Assembly: GCA_023423935.1 (NCBI GenBank)
Contig: JAFAEQ010000061.1
Span: 1 to 17,525 of the forward strand
Reading direction: 5' to 3'
DNA length: 17,525 nucleotides
Source: Pseudomonadota bacterium
Lineage (GTDB): Bacteria > Pseudomonadota > Gammaproteobacteria > Steroidobacterales > Steroidobacteraceae
Position numbers and translations under genes: made by a program. The notes beneath the pieces were generated by a model. That model was not told the DNA's origin and did not search any database. It was given only the letters and a program-made list of their open reading frames with translations. Below are positions 1 to 8,989 of this stretch, in pieces. Within the stretch, counting starts at the first letter, position 1; the number at the start of each line of letters is the position of its first letter.

Positions 1-1326
1 ACCGAGACTCTGCAGGGAACAAGTGGCGCCGAGCGCGCTCGGCGCGCGAGCGATCGCGCGGTTCTGCTGATCGATCCGCAAACGGATACCGTCAGGCGCA
101 TTGCGCGTTTGCCCGAAAACGTGAGGGGGATTTCGAATGCGCGCTGGGATGAGAAGCGCCGGACGCTCGTGGTGGAGATGAAGGGCGTCGATGGCGAGCG
201 CCTGTCACCGCTCGCCTGGCGTCGTTCTGCCGGTAAATGGAGCCCCGTCGCCGTTCCAACCTCGGTACCGGCCACAGCGGCCGTCGCGGTGGAGTTGGTC
301 GTCGAGGAGTCGCTGAACACGCGGCCGGTGCTGGTCGCCAGGCATAGCAAGACGGGGGTGAAGAAGGAGGTGCTCGATCCCAACGCCTGGATGGACGACA
401 TTCGACTCGGCAAGGTGGAAGAAATCCACTGGGACACACCGGATAAGCGCACATGGCGCGGCAGGCTTTACTACCCTCCCAATTACGCGCCCGGTCGGCG
501 CTACGGATTGCTGGTGCAAACTCACGGCATTTCCTCGGACCAATTTTCGCTGGACGGGTACGCTCGCAACTACGCCGCGCAACCAGTAGCAGCGCGCGGC
601 CTCATCGTCCTGCAGGTGGAGGAACGCTATGCAAGCGTCGTTGCAACGCCGCTGGAGTGGACTACCGTGCAAGCCGGCTACGAGGCGGCTATCGCACACC
701 TGGATGCGATCGGTCTCATCGATCCGAAGCGGGTGGGCATTCTCGGCTGGAGTCGTTCGGGCAATCACGTGGGCTACACGCTGGTCCATTCCGAGTTTCC
801 GTTCGCCGCTGCGATGCTCATGGACGCGAACGACTTTGGCTGGTGGACCTACATCAGCTGGGGAGTGCATCGACATATCGAGGACAGCTACGGCACGGCT
901 CCCTTCGGTGAAGGTCTGACTTCCTGGTTGAATTCCGCCCCTTCATTCCAACTGGTGCGCGTGCAGACGCCGATGCTGATCTGGCGAGCCAATACGCTGT
1001 ACGGCCTGTGGGAATGGGTGGGCGGTCTGCGTCGTCTGGGCCGGCCCGTGGAGCAGTGGTTCTTTCCAGATGGCGAACACGACTTGTTCAAGCTCGGGCA
1101 TCGACGGCGCGCGAACACGTTGCTGGTCGACTGGTTCGACTTCTGGCTCAATGGTCACGAAGATCCAGACCCAGCCAAGCGCGAACAGTACCAACGCTGG
1201 CGACAATTCAGAGCGCAACAGGAGAGGGTCATCGCGGAACCGCGAGCGCCGCTGCTGAAATGGAGCGCAACACCATCGACGTCCGTCAGCCCTGAGGGCG
1301 CGCCACCGCATATGTCGCGGCCGTAG
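1..1326 (+). CDS. S9-family hydrolase, probable Atxe2-type lasso-peptide isopeptidase (5' partial)
   Basis: The reading frame is open to the left edge, so the start codon and the N-terminal part (in this family a beta-propeller) are missing; 441 residues remain. A TTG at 109 is only an internal codon. Counting from base 1, the visible part ends a propeller-like region and then enters an alpha/beta-hydrolase domain from about residue 140. The nucleophile elbow is GWSRSG with Ser251, and the histidine is His360 in FPDGEHDLF. The C-terminal signature WFDFWLNGHEDPDPAKREQY closely resembles what I remember of lasso-peptide isopeptidases, which cut the isopeptide bond of the knotted peptide and linearise it. 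I see no clear acidic triad residue in the expected loop (IWRANTLYGLWEW); Glu338 is the nearest candidate. No lasso precursor or maturation gene lies downstream, so the rest of any such cluster would be to the left. A general S9 acyl-peptidase or dipeptidyl-peptidase-like hydrolase is the alternative. Confidence 0.72.
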   Translation, partial: TETLQGTSGAERARRASDRAVLLIDPQTDTVRRIARLPENVRGISNARWDEKRRTLVVEMKGVDGERLSPLAWRRSAGKWSPVAVPTSVPATAAVAVELVVEESLNTRPVLVARHSKTGVKKEVLDPNAWMDDIRLGKVEEIHWDTPDKRTWRGRLYYPPNYAPGRRYGLLVQTHGISSDQFSLDGYARNYAAQPVAARGLIVLQVEERYASVVATPLEWTTVQAGYEAAIAHLDAIGLIDPKRVGILGWSRSGNHVGYTLVHSEFPFAAAMLMDANDFGWWTYISWGVHRHIEDSYGTAPFGEGLTSWLNSAPSFQLVRVQTPMLIWRANTLYGLWEWVGGLRRLGRPVEQWFFPDGEHDLFKLGHRRRANTLLVDWFDFWLNGHEDPDPAKREQYQRWRQFRAQQERVIAEPRAPLLKWSATPSTSVSPEGAPPHMSRP

Positions 1327-1777
1327 AGGTTCCAGGTGTAGTACAGCTGCTGTCCGCAACAGGGATCTCGGCCTCACTGTCCTTCGCGAAAATGCTATCT
1401 GCAGCGCGAGCGGTGCCGGACTTGAACTATTGGAATTTGGCCATGGCGGCCAGCAGCGGCATCTGATCCGGCACTGCGGACGAGTTGTTGCTGCAAAGGT
1501 CCCCTGTGCCAATCCGGTGGCCGGGTTCCGACTCGATCTGCGTCGGGCATGCCGACCGCGACCGGCGTGTCGATCAGCGTTGTCCTCAGGCTCAACGAAG
1601 CGCAGGGCATGACTCCTCGCATCGCAAGGGCTCGCGTGCTCGATCGCTGCAGACTCAATCCGAACTGTTTGCGATCGACATTTGTGCCTATGCGCTGATG
1701 CGAAGCGCCTCACCAGCAGTGACTGAATGGATGCTGTCAACGATCAGATTTCACTGGTCAACTGCGTTGGTTCGCGC
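1327..1777. other. Gene-free interval, possible decayed coding remnants
   Basis: About 450 bases separate two genes whose 3' ends face each other. No frame gives a protein I recognise, and no good ribosome site plus start plus sustained codon bias is visible. One minus-strand frame ending in a stop near 1432-1434 reads like the C-terminus of a protein (ending PDQMPLLAAMAKFQ) with GC-rich third positions, but it is broken upstream by a stop near 1654-1656. I see no terminator with a T-tract for either flanking gene. The stretch may be a degraded gene or plain intergenic DNA. Confidence 0.35.
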
Positions 1778-2908
1778 CTATCGACAATCTGTCCGCCGCT
1801 GCAGCAGAACCAGCACGGCTAGATAGAGACAGCACAGGCCGGCGAGATGCAGCAGCGGGTCGCGGAGTTCGAACAAATGGGCGCCGAGTTGATTGGCGCG
1901 GACGAAGGCGGGAACGCCTGAGGTGCTGGGCAGCAGCAGTGTGAGGGAGCGCACCGGCTGCGGAATCATCTGTGTGGGCCAGCTAAAGCCGGACAGGAAC
2001 ACGATCGGGAGCGAAGTGAACAGCATCACCGGGAGTACCGCGTCCTTGTCCTTGAATAGCTCGGAGAGAACGAGCGCAAGCAACACTGACGCTCCGAGAT
2101 ACAAGAGAATCACGACAGACAAGACGGCCGGTGAGCCTCGATGTGGGACGGCGTAGATCGGATAGACGATCCACAAGATGAACAGGAAGTGCACGACGTA
2201 CAGCAGGAAATAAGGGGCTGCCCGGCCCAACGCCCAGCCGATGCCGGGCAGCACTTCGCGCGGTGCTTGTCCTTGTCGCGCCTGGCACAGCAGTCCGACG
2301 CCGATCAACAATGTTTGCTGCAGGATCACCATCAGCACTGCCGGTACGACGAAGTTTGCATAACCGGCTTGCGGGTCGAACAGCTGAACGACATTGATGC
2401 GAAGCGGTGCCTGCTGAGCGGCCGCTGCGAACAGCGGAATACCGTGTTCCTCGCTTTGGTTGAGCTGCAGCATCGTGGACAGCGTCAGTACGACGTTGCT
2501 CAGCGTGGTACTGAGCTCGCTGTACGCGAGCAGGTATCCCGCGTTGGCGTAGATGCCGACGACGGGAGACTCGCCGCGTTGCACCGAGCGCTCGAACTGA
2601 GCGGGAATTGCGATGATGCCGAGCACTTCACCGCGGTCGAGCGCCGCACGCGCAGAATCCATGCTCATCGACGTGCGGGTGATCCTGGCTTCCTGGGTGG
2701 CATCTACCCAGGTCAGCAACTTGCGGCTCAGTGCGCTGCCGTCCGCATCGACCGCTGCGATCGGAATGTCGCGATAGAGCTGTGGCGCGTACGGAAGCGG
2801 ATAGACGAGGCAGTAGAAGATCACTGCCGCGACGAGCAGCAGCAGTGAAATGGGTTCGCGCCGGACTGCGTGCCACTCGAGATCGATTCCTTGTCTGAAA
2901 GCGCTCAT
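1778..2908 (-). CDS. ABC-2 type transporter permease, distal gene of export operon
   Basis: This 376-residue inner-membrane protein has the ABC-2 exporter layout: one N-terminal membrane helix (about residues 17-36, LLLLVAAVIFYCLVYPLPYA), a soluble periplasmic domain of about 150 residues, then about five C-terminal helices. The LFDPQAGYANFVVPAVL stretch before the second helix matches the YhhJ/YbhR-type pattern. I chose the ATG at 2908 because it overlaps the upstream permease stop as ATGA, the usual sign of translational coupling; a longer frame to 3004 would run into the upstream gene. It is the last gene of the operon that starts at 6424 and would pair with the preceding permease as a heterodimer. 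What it exports cannot be read from the sequence. The partner ATPase is not encoded next to it. Confidence 0.88.
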   Translation of the reverse strand: MSAFRQGIDLEWHAVRREPISLLLLVAAVIFYCLVYPLPYAPQLYRDIPIAAVDADGSALSRKLLTWVDATQEARITRTSMSMDSARAALDRGEVLGIIAIPAQFERSVQRGESPVVGIYANAGYLLAYSELSTTLSNVVLTLSTMLQLNQSEEHGIPLFAAAAQQAPLRINVVQLFDPQAGYANFVVPAVLMVILQQTLLIGVGLLCQARQGQAPREVLPGIGWALGRAAPYFLLYVVHFLFILWIVYPIYAVPHRGSPAVLSVVILLYLGASVLLALVLSELFKDKDAVLPVMLFTSLPIVFLSGFSWPTQMIPQPVRSLTLLLPSTSGVPAFVRANQLGAHLFELRDPLLHLAGLCCLYLAVLVLLQRRTDCR

Positions 2909-4077
2909 GACGACGCTTCCCGTCGAACGCATCGGCGCATGCCAAGCCATGCGAGCACTGCGAAGCACACCACGAAGGCTGCCAACTGAAGCATCTGCGG
3001 CCACGCGTACGAAGCTCGCGTCTGCATGATGACCTGTGAGACCTGCAGATGAAGGAAGTGGGTGAGCGGAAGCATCTCACCCGCGAGTCGGGCTGCCAGG
3101 GGCATGGCGGCGAGCGGAAAGGTCAGGCCGCAGAACGCGATCGCCGGAGCGGCAATCAGGCTGGCCGCTGAAGCCGCCAGGTGCAACTGCGGAAACCATA
3201 GGGCCATCGACGCACCGATGACGAGATACGCCAACACGAGCAGCGCGAAGCCGCAGCAGTACACGAACAGGTTTGCGGGGCCGCGCATCCCCAGCACGGC
3301 GAAGGTTCCCAGCATGATCACGAGGCCGAAGACGATCCACCACACGATCAGCGGCAGCAGTTTGCCGGTCATTGCTACGAGGGGGCGGCCGGCCGCCGCT
3401 TCGGCCCAACCGGGCACCGTTCGATCGCGACGTTCGGTACCGAAGGTCATCACCGCATGGATGATCACGAAGCTGTGAAGCGTCGCTGCTACGAGCGCGA
3501 TCGCCAGAAAGGCGGCGTAGTCGATGCCGGGGTTGAAGAGCGGATGAATCTGCATGCGTATGGTCTGTGTCGCCGCGACAGCCGCGTACTGCGGCGTTCC
3601 CTGTCGCATGCGCAAGTCGGTCGCGAGGGTCGCAGAAAGCGTCTCGACCGTGGTTTCGACTGCAGTGCTGATTGCGTTGGCTGCAGGCAGTGCCTGCTGG
3701 TCCACGAGCAGGGAGACGGTGGCCTGCTCGCCGCGCAACAGGTCATGCCCGAACTTCGCGGGTATCTCGATCGCGGCGTAGGCGCGACCGCCGAGCACTC
3801 GAGCCGCGGCTTGTCGCATGTCGACCATTCGCTCGGTGATGCGAGCGGCAGGCGTGGCATCGATTGCGCTGGCCAGTGCACGGGATTGGGCGCTGTTGTC
3901 ATTGTCGACGAGTACGACCGGCATCTCAGTGATGGTGCGCGCCCAGAACATCCACACCACGAGCACGCAACCAGCCACAGGTAACCACAGCATCAGCCAG
4001 TGCGTGAGGCGATCCGCGCGAATGCGTGCCAGCTCGCGTCGCATCGTCGATTTCAGCGCATCCGCGGGCCTCGCCAT
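2905..4077 (-). CDS. ABC-2 type transporter permease, third gene of export operon
   Basis: A 390-residue inner-membrane permease of the ABC-2 family, homologous in layout to the next gene. A first helix lies at about residues 27-47 (LMLWLPVAGCVLVVWMFWAR). It is followed by a periplasmic domain that begins with the typical MPVVLVDNDNSAQSRAL strand, which in this family carries the D-x-D/S-x-x-S-R pattern. The FNPGIDYAAF motif comes next, then about five helices, ending with a basic tail (RRCVRREASS). The start lies 5 bases after the stop of the HlyD-like gene, and the end overlaps the next permease by 4 bases, so the four genes form one transcription unit. Family knowledge suggests such permeases work with an adaptor and a TolC channel in drug or metabolite efflux; the substrate is unknown. 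Confidence 0.88.
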   Translation of the reverse strand: MARPADALKSTMRRELARIRADRLTHWLMLWLPVAGCVLVVWMFWARTITEMPVVLVDNDNSAQSRALASAIDATPAARITERMVDMRQAAARVLGGRAYAAIEIPAKFGHDLLRGEQATVSLLVDQQALPAANAISTAVETTVETLSATLATDLRMRQGTPQYAAVAATQTIRMQIHPLFNPGIDYAAFLAIALVAATLHSFVIIHAVMTFGTERRDRTVPGWAEAAAGRPLVAMTGKLLPLIVWWIVFGLVIMLGTFAVLGMRGPANLFVYCCGFALLVLAYLVIGASMALWFPQLHLAASAASLIAAPAIAFCGLTFPLAAMPLAARLAGEMLPLTHFLHLQVSQVIMQTRASYAWPQMLQLAAFVVCFAVLAWLGMRRCVRREASS

Positions 4078-4082
4078 TTCGA

Positions 4083-5057
4083 TCAGCGGCGTCCGAAGGA
4101 CGATCCCGCCACCAGCACCGTCATGCCCGGCCGCAAGCCTGCCAACACAGTCGTCGGTCGTGCTCTCACCTCGAACGTGCGCAGATCGAAACTGCCGAGA
4201 TCGCGCGTCGAGTTCCAGTTGGCGAAATCGCCGAGCGCAGAGATGTAGTACACGCGCAGATCCACGTCCGTATCGTTCAATGCCGGTACGCGCCCCGACA
4301 ACGTATCACCGATCTTCAAGTCGCGAAGTTTGTCTTCTCTCAGATTGAATGACACCCAGGCATCGTCGAGACGCGCGATGACGAGTATCGGATACCCAGG
4401 TGCGACGACTTCTCCTTCCTCCAGCAGCCGCTGCACGACCTGGCCGTTCACGGTCGACTTGAGTTGCAGGCCGGCCAGCGCGGCTTCGGCTTCCTGGCGC
4501 TTGCTCTCGGCTTCGTTGACCATCGCCACGGTGATTTCCATGTCCTGCTTGCGTACGCCGGCTCGCGCCATGCTCAGGAGTGCATCTGCACCGACGCTGG
4601 CCTGATGCGCCTCATCCCGCGCGGCGGCAGCCTCGTCGAAGCGTTGCCGCGAGATCACGCCTTCTTCGAACAGGCGCTTCATTCGTTCGTAGGTCACGTC
4701 TGCAAGAGCCTGCTGGCTGTGTGCCGCAGACGCAGCGGCTTGTGCTTGCTGAAGCTCCTGCGGCCGCGTGCCCGCTTTGGCCTTGTCGTGCTCGGCTTTC
4801 GCGGCGTTGACCAGCGCGTTTGCACCTTCACCCTTCGCGTCCACTTCCGGACTGCTGATACGCAGTAACAATTGGCCGGCCTCGACTGGGTCGCCCTCTT
4901 TCACATAGAGCTGCGCCAGACGGCCCGGATACTTGGAGGCGACCTGAAGCTGGTTCACTTCGACGCGGCCTTCCACCCATGTCTCACGCGAGCAGGCGAC
5001 GAGAGCGAGGCATGCAGACAGCCACACGCAACGCAGGCGAGGGGAGGCAGTCCTCAT
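4083..5057 (-). CDS. HlyD-family periplasmic adaptor (membrane fusion) lipoprotein
   Basis: A 324-residue adaptor that would bridge the inner-membrane permeases and the TolC-like channel. The N-terminus has a lipoprotein signal with lipobox LVAC, giving a lipidated Cys22. Next comes the biotinyl-lipoyl half-motif (SKYPGRLAQLYVKEGDPVEAGQ, about residues 42-63), then a long helical hairpin rich in Ala, Gln and Glu (about 75-195). The second lipoyl half follows (STVNGQVVQRLLEEGEVVAPG region, about 200-225), and then a beta-barrel domain. The closest families I know are YhiI/YbhG. The ATG at 5057 overlaps the TolC-gene stop as ATGA, and the next gene starts 5 bases after this stop. This tight packing supports a single tripartite complex. 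Confidence 0.9.
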   Translation of the reverse strand: MRTASPRLRCVWLSACLALVACSRETWVEGRVEVNQLQVASKYPGRLAQLYVKEGDPVEAGQLLLRISSPEVDAKGEGANALVNAAKAEHDKAKAGTRPQELQQAQAAASAAHSQQALADVTYERMKRLFEEGVISRQRFDEAAAARDEAHQASVGADALLSMARAGVRKQDMEITVAMVNEAESKRQEAEAALAGLQLKSTVNGQVVQRLLEEGEVVAPGYPILVIARLDDAWVSFNLREDKLRDLKIGDTLSGRVPALNDTDVDLRVYYISALGDFANWNSTRDLGSFDLRTFEVRARPTTVLAGLRPGMTVLVAGSSFGRR

Positions 5058-6424
5058 GGCGATGGCCGCGACGGGGCGTTGCGAAAGTAGTTCTCGGCCT
5101 GCTCGCGGTGTCCGGCCGCGAGCATCAACGTGCCGTAGGCGACGGCTGCTTCGTAACGAGCGGCAAGTCGCTCGAGCTTCGCGCCTGCGGCCGCATTCTC
5201 GGCATCGATGACATCGGCGCTGCGTCCGACGCCCTCGGTGAAGGCCAGGCGTTCCGAGCGCAAGGTATCGCCCGTCAGGGTGATCGTGCGATCGCTGACC
5301 TCGATGCGTGCGATTGCATCCTGGTAGGCGAGATAGCGTTGTTCCACCAGCAGGCGTACCTCTTGCGACGCCTTGTCATGCAGTGCGCCAGCCTCGGACA
5401 GCTTGGCGCGCGCTTCGCCGACACGGCTGCGACGAACGCCGCCATCGAACACCGGCACGCTGACGTTGATGCCTGCAACCCATCGCGGCAGCAACTCGGG
5501 CAATTGATGCGAAGCGAGCCGGTACACGCCGACCAATTCCACGGTGGGCAGATAGTTGCCCTTGGCGGCGTCTACGCCTTGTTCGGCTTGCGCGCGCAAG
5601 CTGCCGAGTTGCTTGAGTCCAGGGTTGGATGTTTCGGCTGACGCTTGCAACGCGCCGAGCGATTCCTCCAGGCGCGGTACGGTCAGCTCAGTGGTCGGAT
5701 CGAGTGGCGTGGTTAACGATAGCAAGTTGGCGAGCGCGCTCTGCGCGAGCGAAAGAGCATGCTTGCGGCTCAGCAACGATTGCTCACCTTGCGCCAGCGC
5801 GACTTCCGCCACCATGCGCTCGGTACGCGAAATCTGGTCGTTCTCGTAGAGAGAGCGCGCGTTGCGATCGTGAAGGCGCAATCCATCCACCAGCTCTTGC
5901 TGAACATCGACGGCCTGTTGAGCGACCGTGACCGCGTAGTAGCGCATCAGCAGCTCTGCGAAGAGCGCGTCGTTTGCGACTGTGGTTCCCCATTGCGCCG
6001 CGGTGGCGCCGAGGTGTGCGGCTTCACGCGCTGCGGTGATACGACCGCCCGCGAACAGCGGCCATCGCAGCGTCGCTTCGGCAGCAGTGAAGAAGTCTTG
6101 CTGCAGCACCGGATTAGGAAGTGGGATCGCGCCCGGCAGTAGTTCCTGGAGCATCGCATTGAGCGGTGCGAAATCGACTTCGATCGGATCCTTTGTGCGT
6201 ACCGCCTGCGCGGCGAGATCGATGGTCGGCCGTCCGAGTCCCTTCGCAGCTTCGGACTGTGCCTGCGCCTGCGAAACTTGCGATTCCGCCGCACGCAGCG
6301 TCGGCGTGAGAGACAAGCGGTCAGCTGCGTTAGCGAAGCTCAGCGGTTCGGTCGAAGCCGGCATCGATACTGCCAGCCCGATGATCGTGGCGAGCCATGG
6401 AATTGTCGTTGCACTGCCACGCAT
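5054..6424 (-). CDS. TolC-family outer-membrane efflux channel, first gene of export operon
   Basis: A 456-residue outer-membrane efflux protein with a signal peptide (about residues 1-25) and two repeated halves. Each half combines long Ala/Gln-rich coiled helices with a short beta-barrel portion; LRWPLFAGGRITAAREAA in the first half and VSVPVFDGGVRRSRVGEARA in the second are the characteristic paired motifs of the OEP family. It would supply the outer-membrane duct for the adaptor and permeases encoded directly downstream. The ATG at 6424 is preceded by a purine-rich GAAG-type site. A perfect inverted repeat lies 30-50 bases upstream and may be an operator. The C-terminal tail is short (RNAPSRPSP). 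Confidence 0.9.
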   Translation of the reverse strand: MRGSATTIPWLATIIGLAVSMPASTEPLSFANAADRLSLTPTLRAAESQVSQAQAQSEAAKGLGRPTIDLAAQAVRTKDPIEVDFAPLNAMLQELLPGAIPLPNPVLQQDFFTAAEATLRWPLFAGGRITAAREAAHLGATAAQWGTTVANDALFAELLMRYYAVTVAQQAVDVQQELVDGLRLHDRNARSLYENDQISRTERMVAEVALAQGEQSLLSRKHALSLAQSALANLLSLTTPLDPTTELTVPRLEESLGALQASAETSNPGLKQLGSLRAQAEQGVDAAKGNYLPTVELVGVYRLASHQLPELLPRWVAGINVSVPVFDGGVRRSRVGEARAKLSEAGALHDKASQEVRLLVEQRYLAYQDAIARIEVSDRTITLTGDTLRSERLAFTEGVGRSADVIDAENAAAGAKLERLAARYEAAVAYGTLMLAAGHREQAENYFRNAPSRPSP

Positions 6425-6825
6425 CGACCATCTTCACTGCCGACCCGTACGCAACTGCAGCAGCACGCTGCAGTCCGAAAGAGTGATGGTGTGCAGGTGC
6501 ATGACTGCTCCCGTCGCTGCGAGCTGATAGTGTGTTCGCGCGCCGCCGCGTGAAGCGATAACGAATGCGCCGGCAGTTGCGGGCCACCCTAGGCCCGCAT
6601 GAACATCGCGCCAATAGGGAGAGAACGTAGCGATGCATGATGAGATGAGAGCCGCAACACGAGTGTGCCCCGTCGTCTCTCCACAGCTGATCCGCTAACC
6701 GCTTACATCATCGGTTGCAGCGAAGATCGCAGGTGCGGTGTCGCGGTCACGCTCGGCAGAGATGCTTCACCGCGCTCGAATGGTGAAGTCATCGCCTTCG
6801 CTTGCGAACTCGAGCGGGCACGTGC
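6425..6825. other. Gene-free interval between dinB-like gene and efflux operon
   Basis: About 400 bases lie upstream of the efflux operon and downstream of the DinB-family gene, both on the minus strand. I see no credible gene here. Two small inverted repeats are present besides the candidate operator: GCGGGCC/GGCCCGC at 6579-6598 (6-base loop) and CTTCACC/GGTGAAG at 6765-6788 (10-base loop). The second lies just past the DinB-family stop. Neither is followed by a T-tract on the transcribed strand, so I do not call them terminators. Confidence 0.5.
6454..6474. promoter_or_regulatory. Perfect inverted repeat upstream of the efflux operon, candidate operator
   Basis: ACTGCAGC and GCTGCAGT flank a 5-base spacer (AGCAC), so both 8-base arms match exactly. 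The site sits 30-50 bases before the start codon of the TolC-like gene, where repressors of the TetR or MarR type often bind in efflux operons. No regulator gene is adjacent, so the role is inferred from position and symmetry only. Confidence 0.3.
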
Positions 6826-7374
6826 TCAGGCGTTCTGGAATTCCGGCAGCCAGATCAGATCCGTAACGCCAACGTCGACGCCGCGCTGAGTCAGGAGCGC
6901 GGTGATCTGACCGCGGTGATGGGTCTGATGATTGAAGAAGTGGCTGAGCGCGAACCACAGGGGATAGCGCCGCAGTTGCGGATTCACCTTGCTGACGTAC
7001 GCGAGCTCGCGTTCCAGATCCGCATTCGTCAGGCCCCGGACCCAGGTTTCGATACGCTGATCTTCCTCGAGGCGCGCGCGCTTCAGGTCCTCGAAATCCG
7101 CGTAGATCTCATCCGCGAGGGATGCGAATTCATACGGACTTTCCTGAAAGCGGCCCATCCAGACGCGATCGGCAAGCAGGATATGATTGAGCGTGCCGTG
7201 AATGGACTTGAAGAAGGCCCCCAGGTCCTGCTTGCGCTCTGCGTCCGGTATTTTCGCGCACGCTTCGTACACGCGCAGGTTCATCCATGCGTTATACCGT
7301 GCCATGGCGCGGACATGCTCGATCACTCCCGGACTCGAATGATCGAGGGAATCGACAGAGGTGTGGCTCGACAT
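6826..7374 (-). CDS. DinB-family protein (metal-binding four-helix bundle)
   Basis: This 182-residue protein has the DinB/YfiT signatures: LNHILLADRVWMGRF (His64) and HFFNHQTHHRGQITALL (His149 and His153), which together form the usual three-histidine metal site. Members are damage-induced or thiol-linked enzymes, but many have no known reaction, so the role here is open. The length is normal for the family. The ATG at 7374 has only a weak ribosome site (AAGG directly before it), so the true start could be internal; the domain itself begins near residue 20. The gene lies 84 bases after the glutamate dehydrogenase gene on the same strand and may be co-transcribed with it. Confidence 0.87.
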   Translation of the reverse strand: MSSHTSVDSLDHSSPGVIEHVRAMARYNAWMNLRVYEACAKIPDAERKQDLGAFFKSIHGTLNHILLADRVWMGRFQESPYEFASLADEIYADFEDLKRARLEEDQRIETWVRGLTNADLERELAYVSKVNPQLRRYPLWFALSHFFNHQTHHRGQITALLTQRGVDVGVTDLIWLPEFQNA

Positions 7375-7458
7375 GCCTTGTGACTCGAAGAAGAGCGTGC
7401 CGCCGATTCTGCCTCAGGTTCGCGAAATCCTCCTATGTCCACTATCGATGCGTTCGGC

Positions 7459-8802
<1,344 letters not shown>

Positions 8803-8989
8803 TTGCTCCCACACTCCGCTCGCGACGTTGCGAGCGCCGTTCGACGTCGAACGGGGACGGGACCATAGCAAGGCTTGCAGCGCTTGGGCAGCCGTGCGCC
8901 TTAAGGTTTAGCATTCGGGACATACCCTGATGTCTCGTGCTGGTCAGTTCAGCGCGCATCGGATTCATCGAAACTCTTAACGGGCGGCT
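8803..8989. promoter_or_regulatory. Divergent intergenic region between gdhA and the transpeptidase gene
   Basis: These 187 bases must hold the promoters of two divergently transcribed genes. I could not pick out convincing -35/-10 pairs on either strand. A short inverted repeat, GACAT/ATGTC around CCCTG, lies near 8919-8935 but is too short to interpret. Confidence 0.4.

Noticed and set aside
1327..1777. A lasso-peptide precursor next to the isopeptidase-like gene
   Set aside because: No short frame with a ribosome site, leader and a core with the usual Thr-Gly/Ala junction could be found.
7429..7434. A strong AGGAGG on the minus strand between gdhA and the DinB-family gene
   Set aside because: No start codon follows at a usable distance in the DinB frame, which has a stop in between; probably chance.
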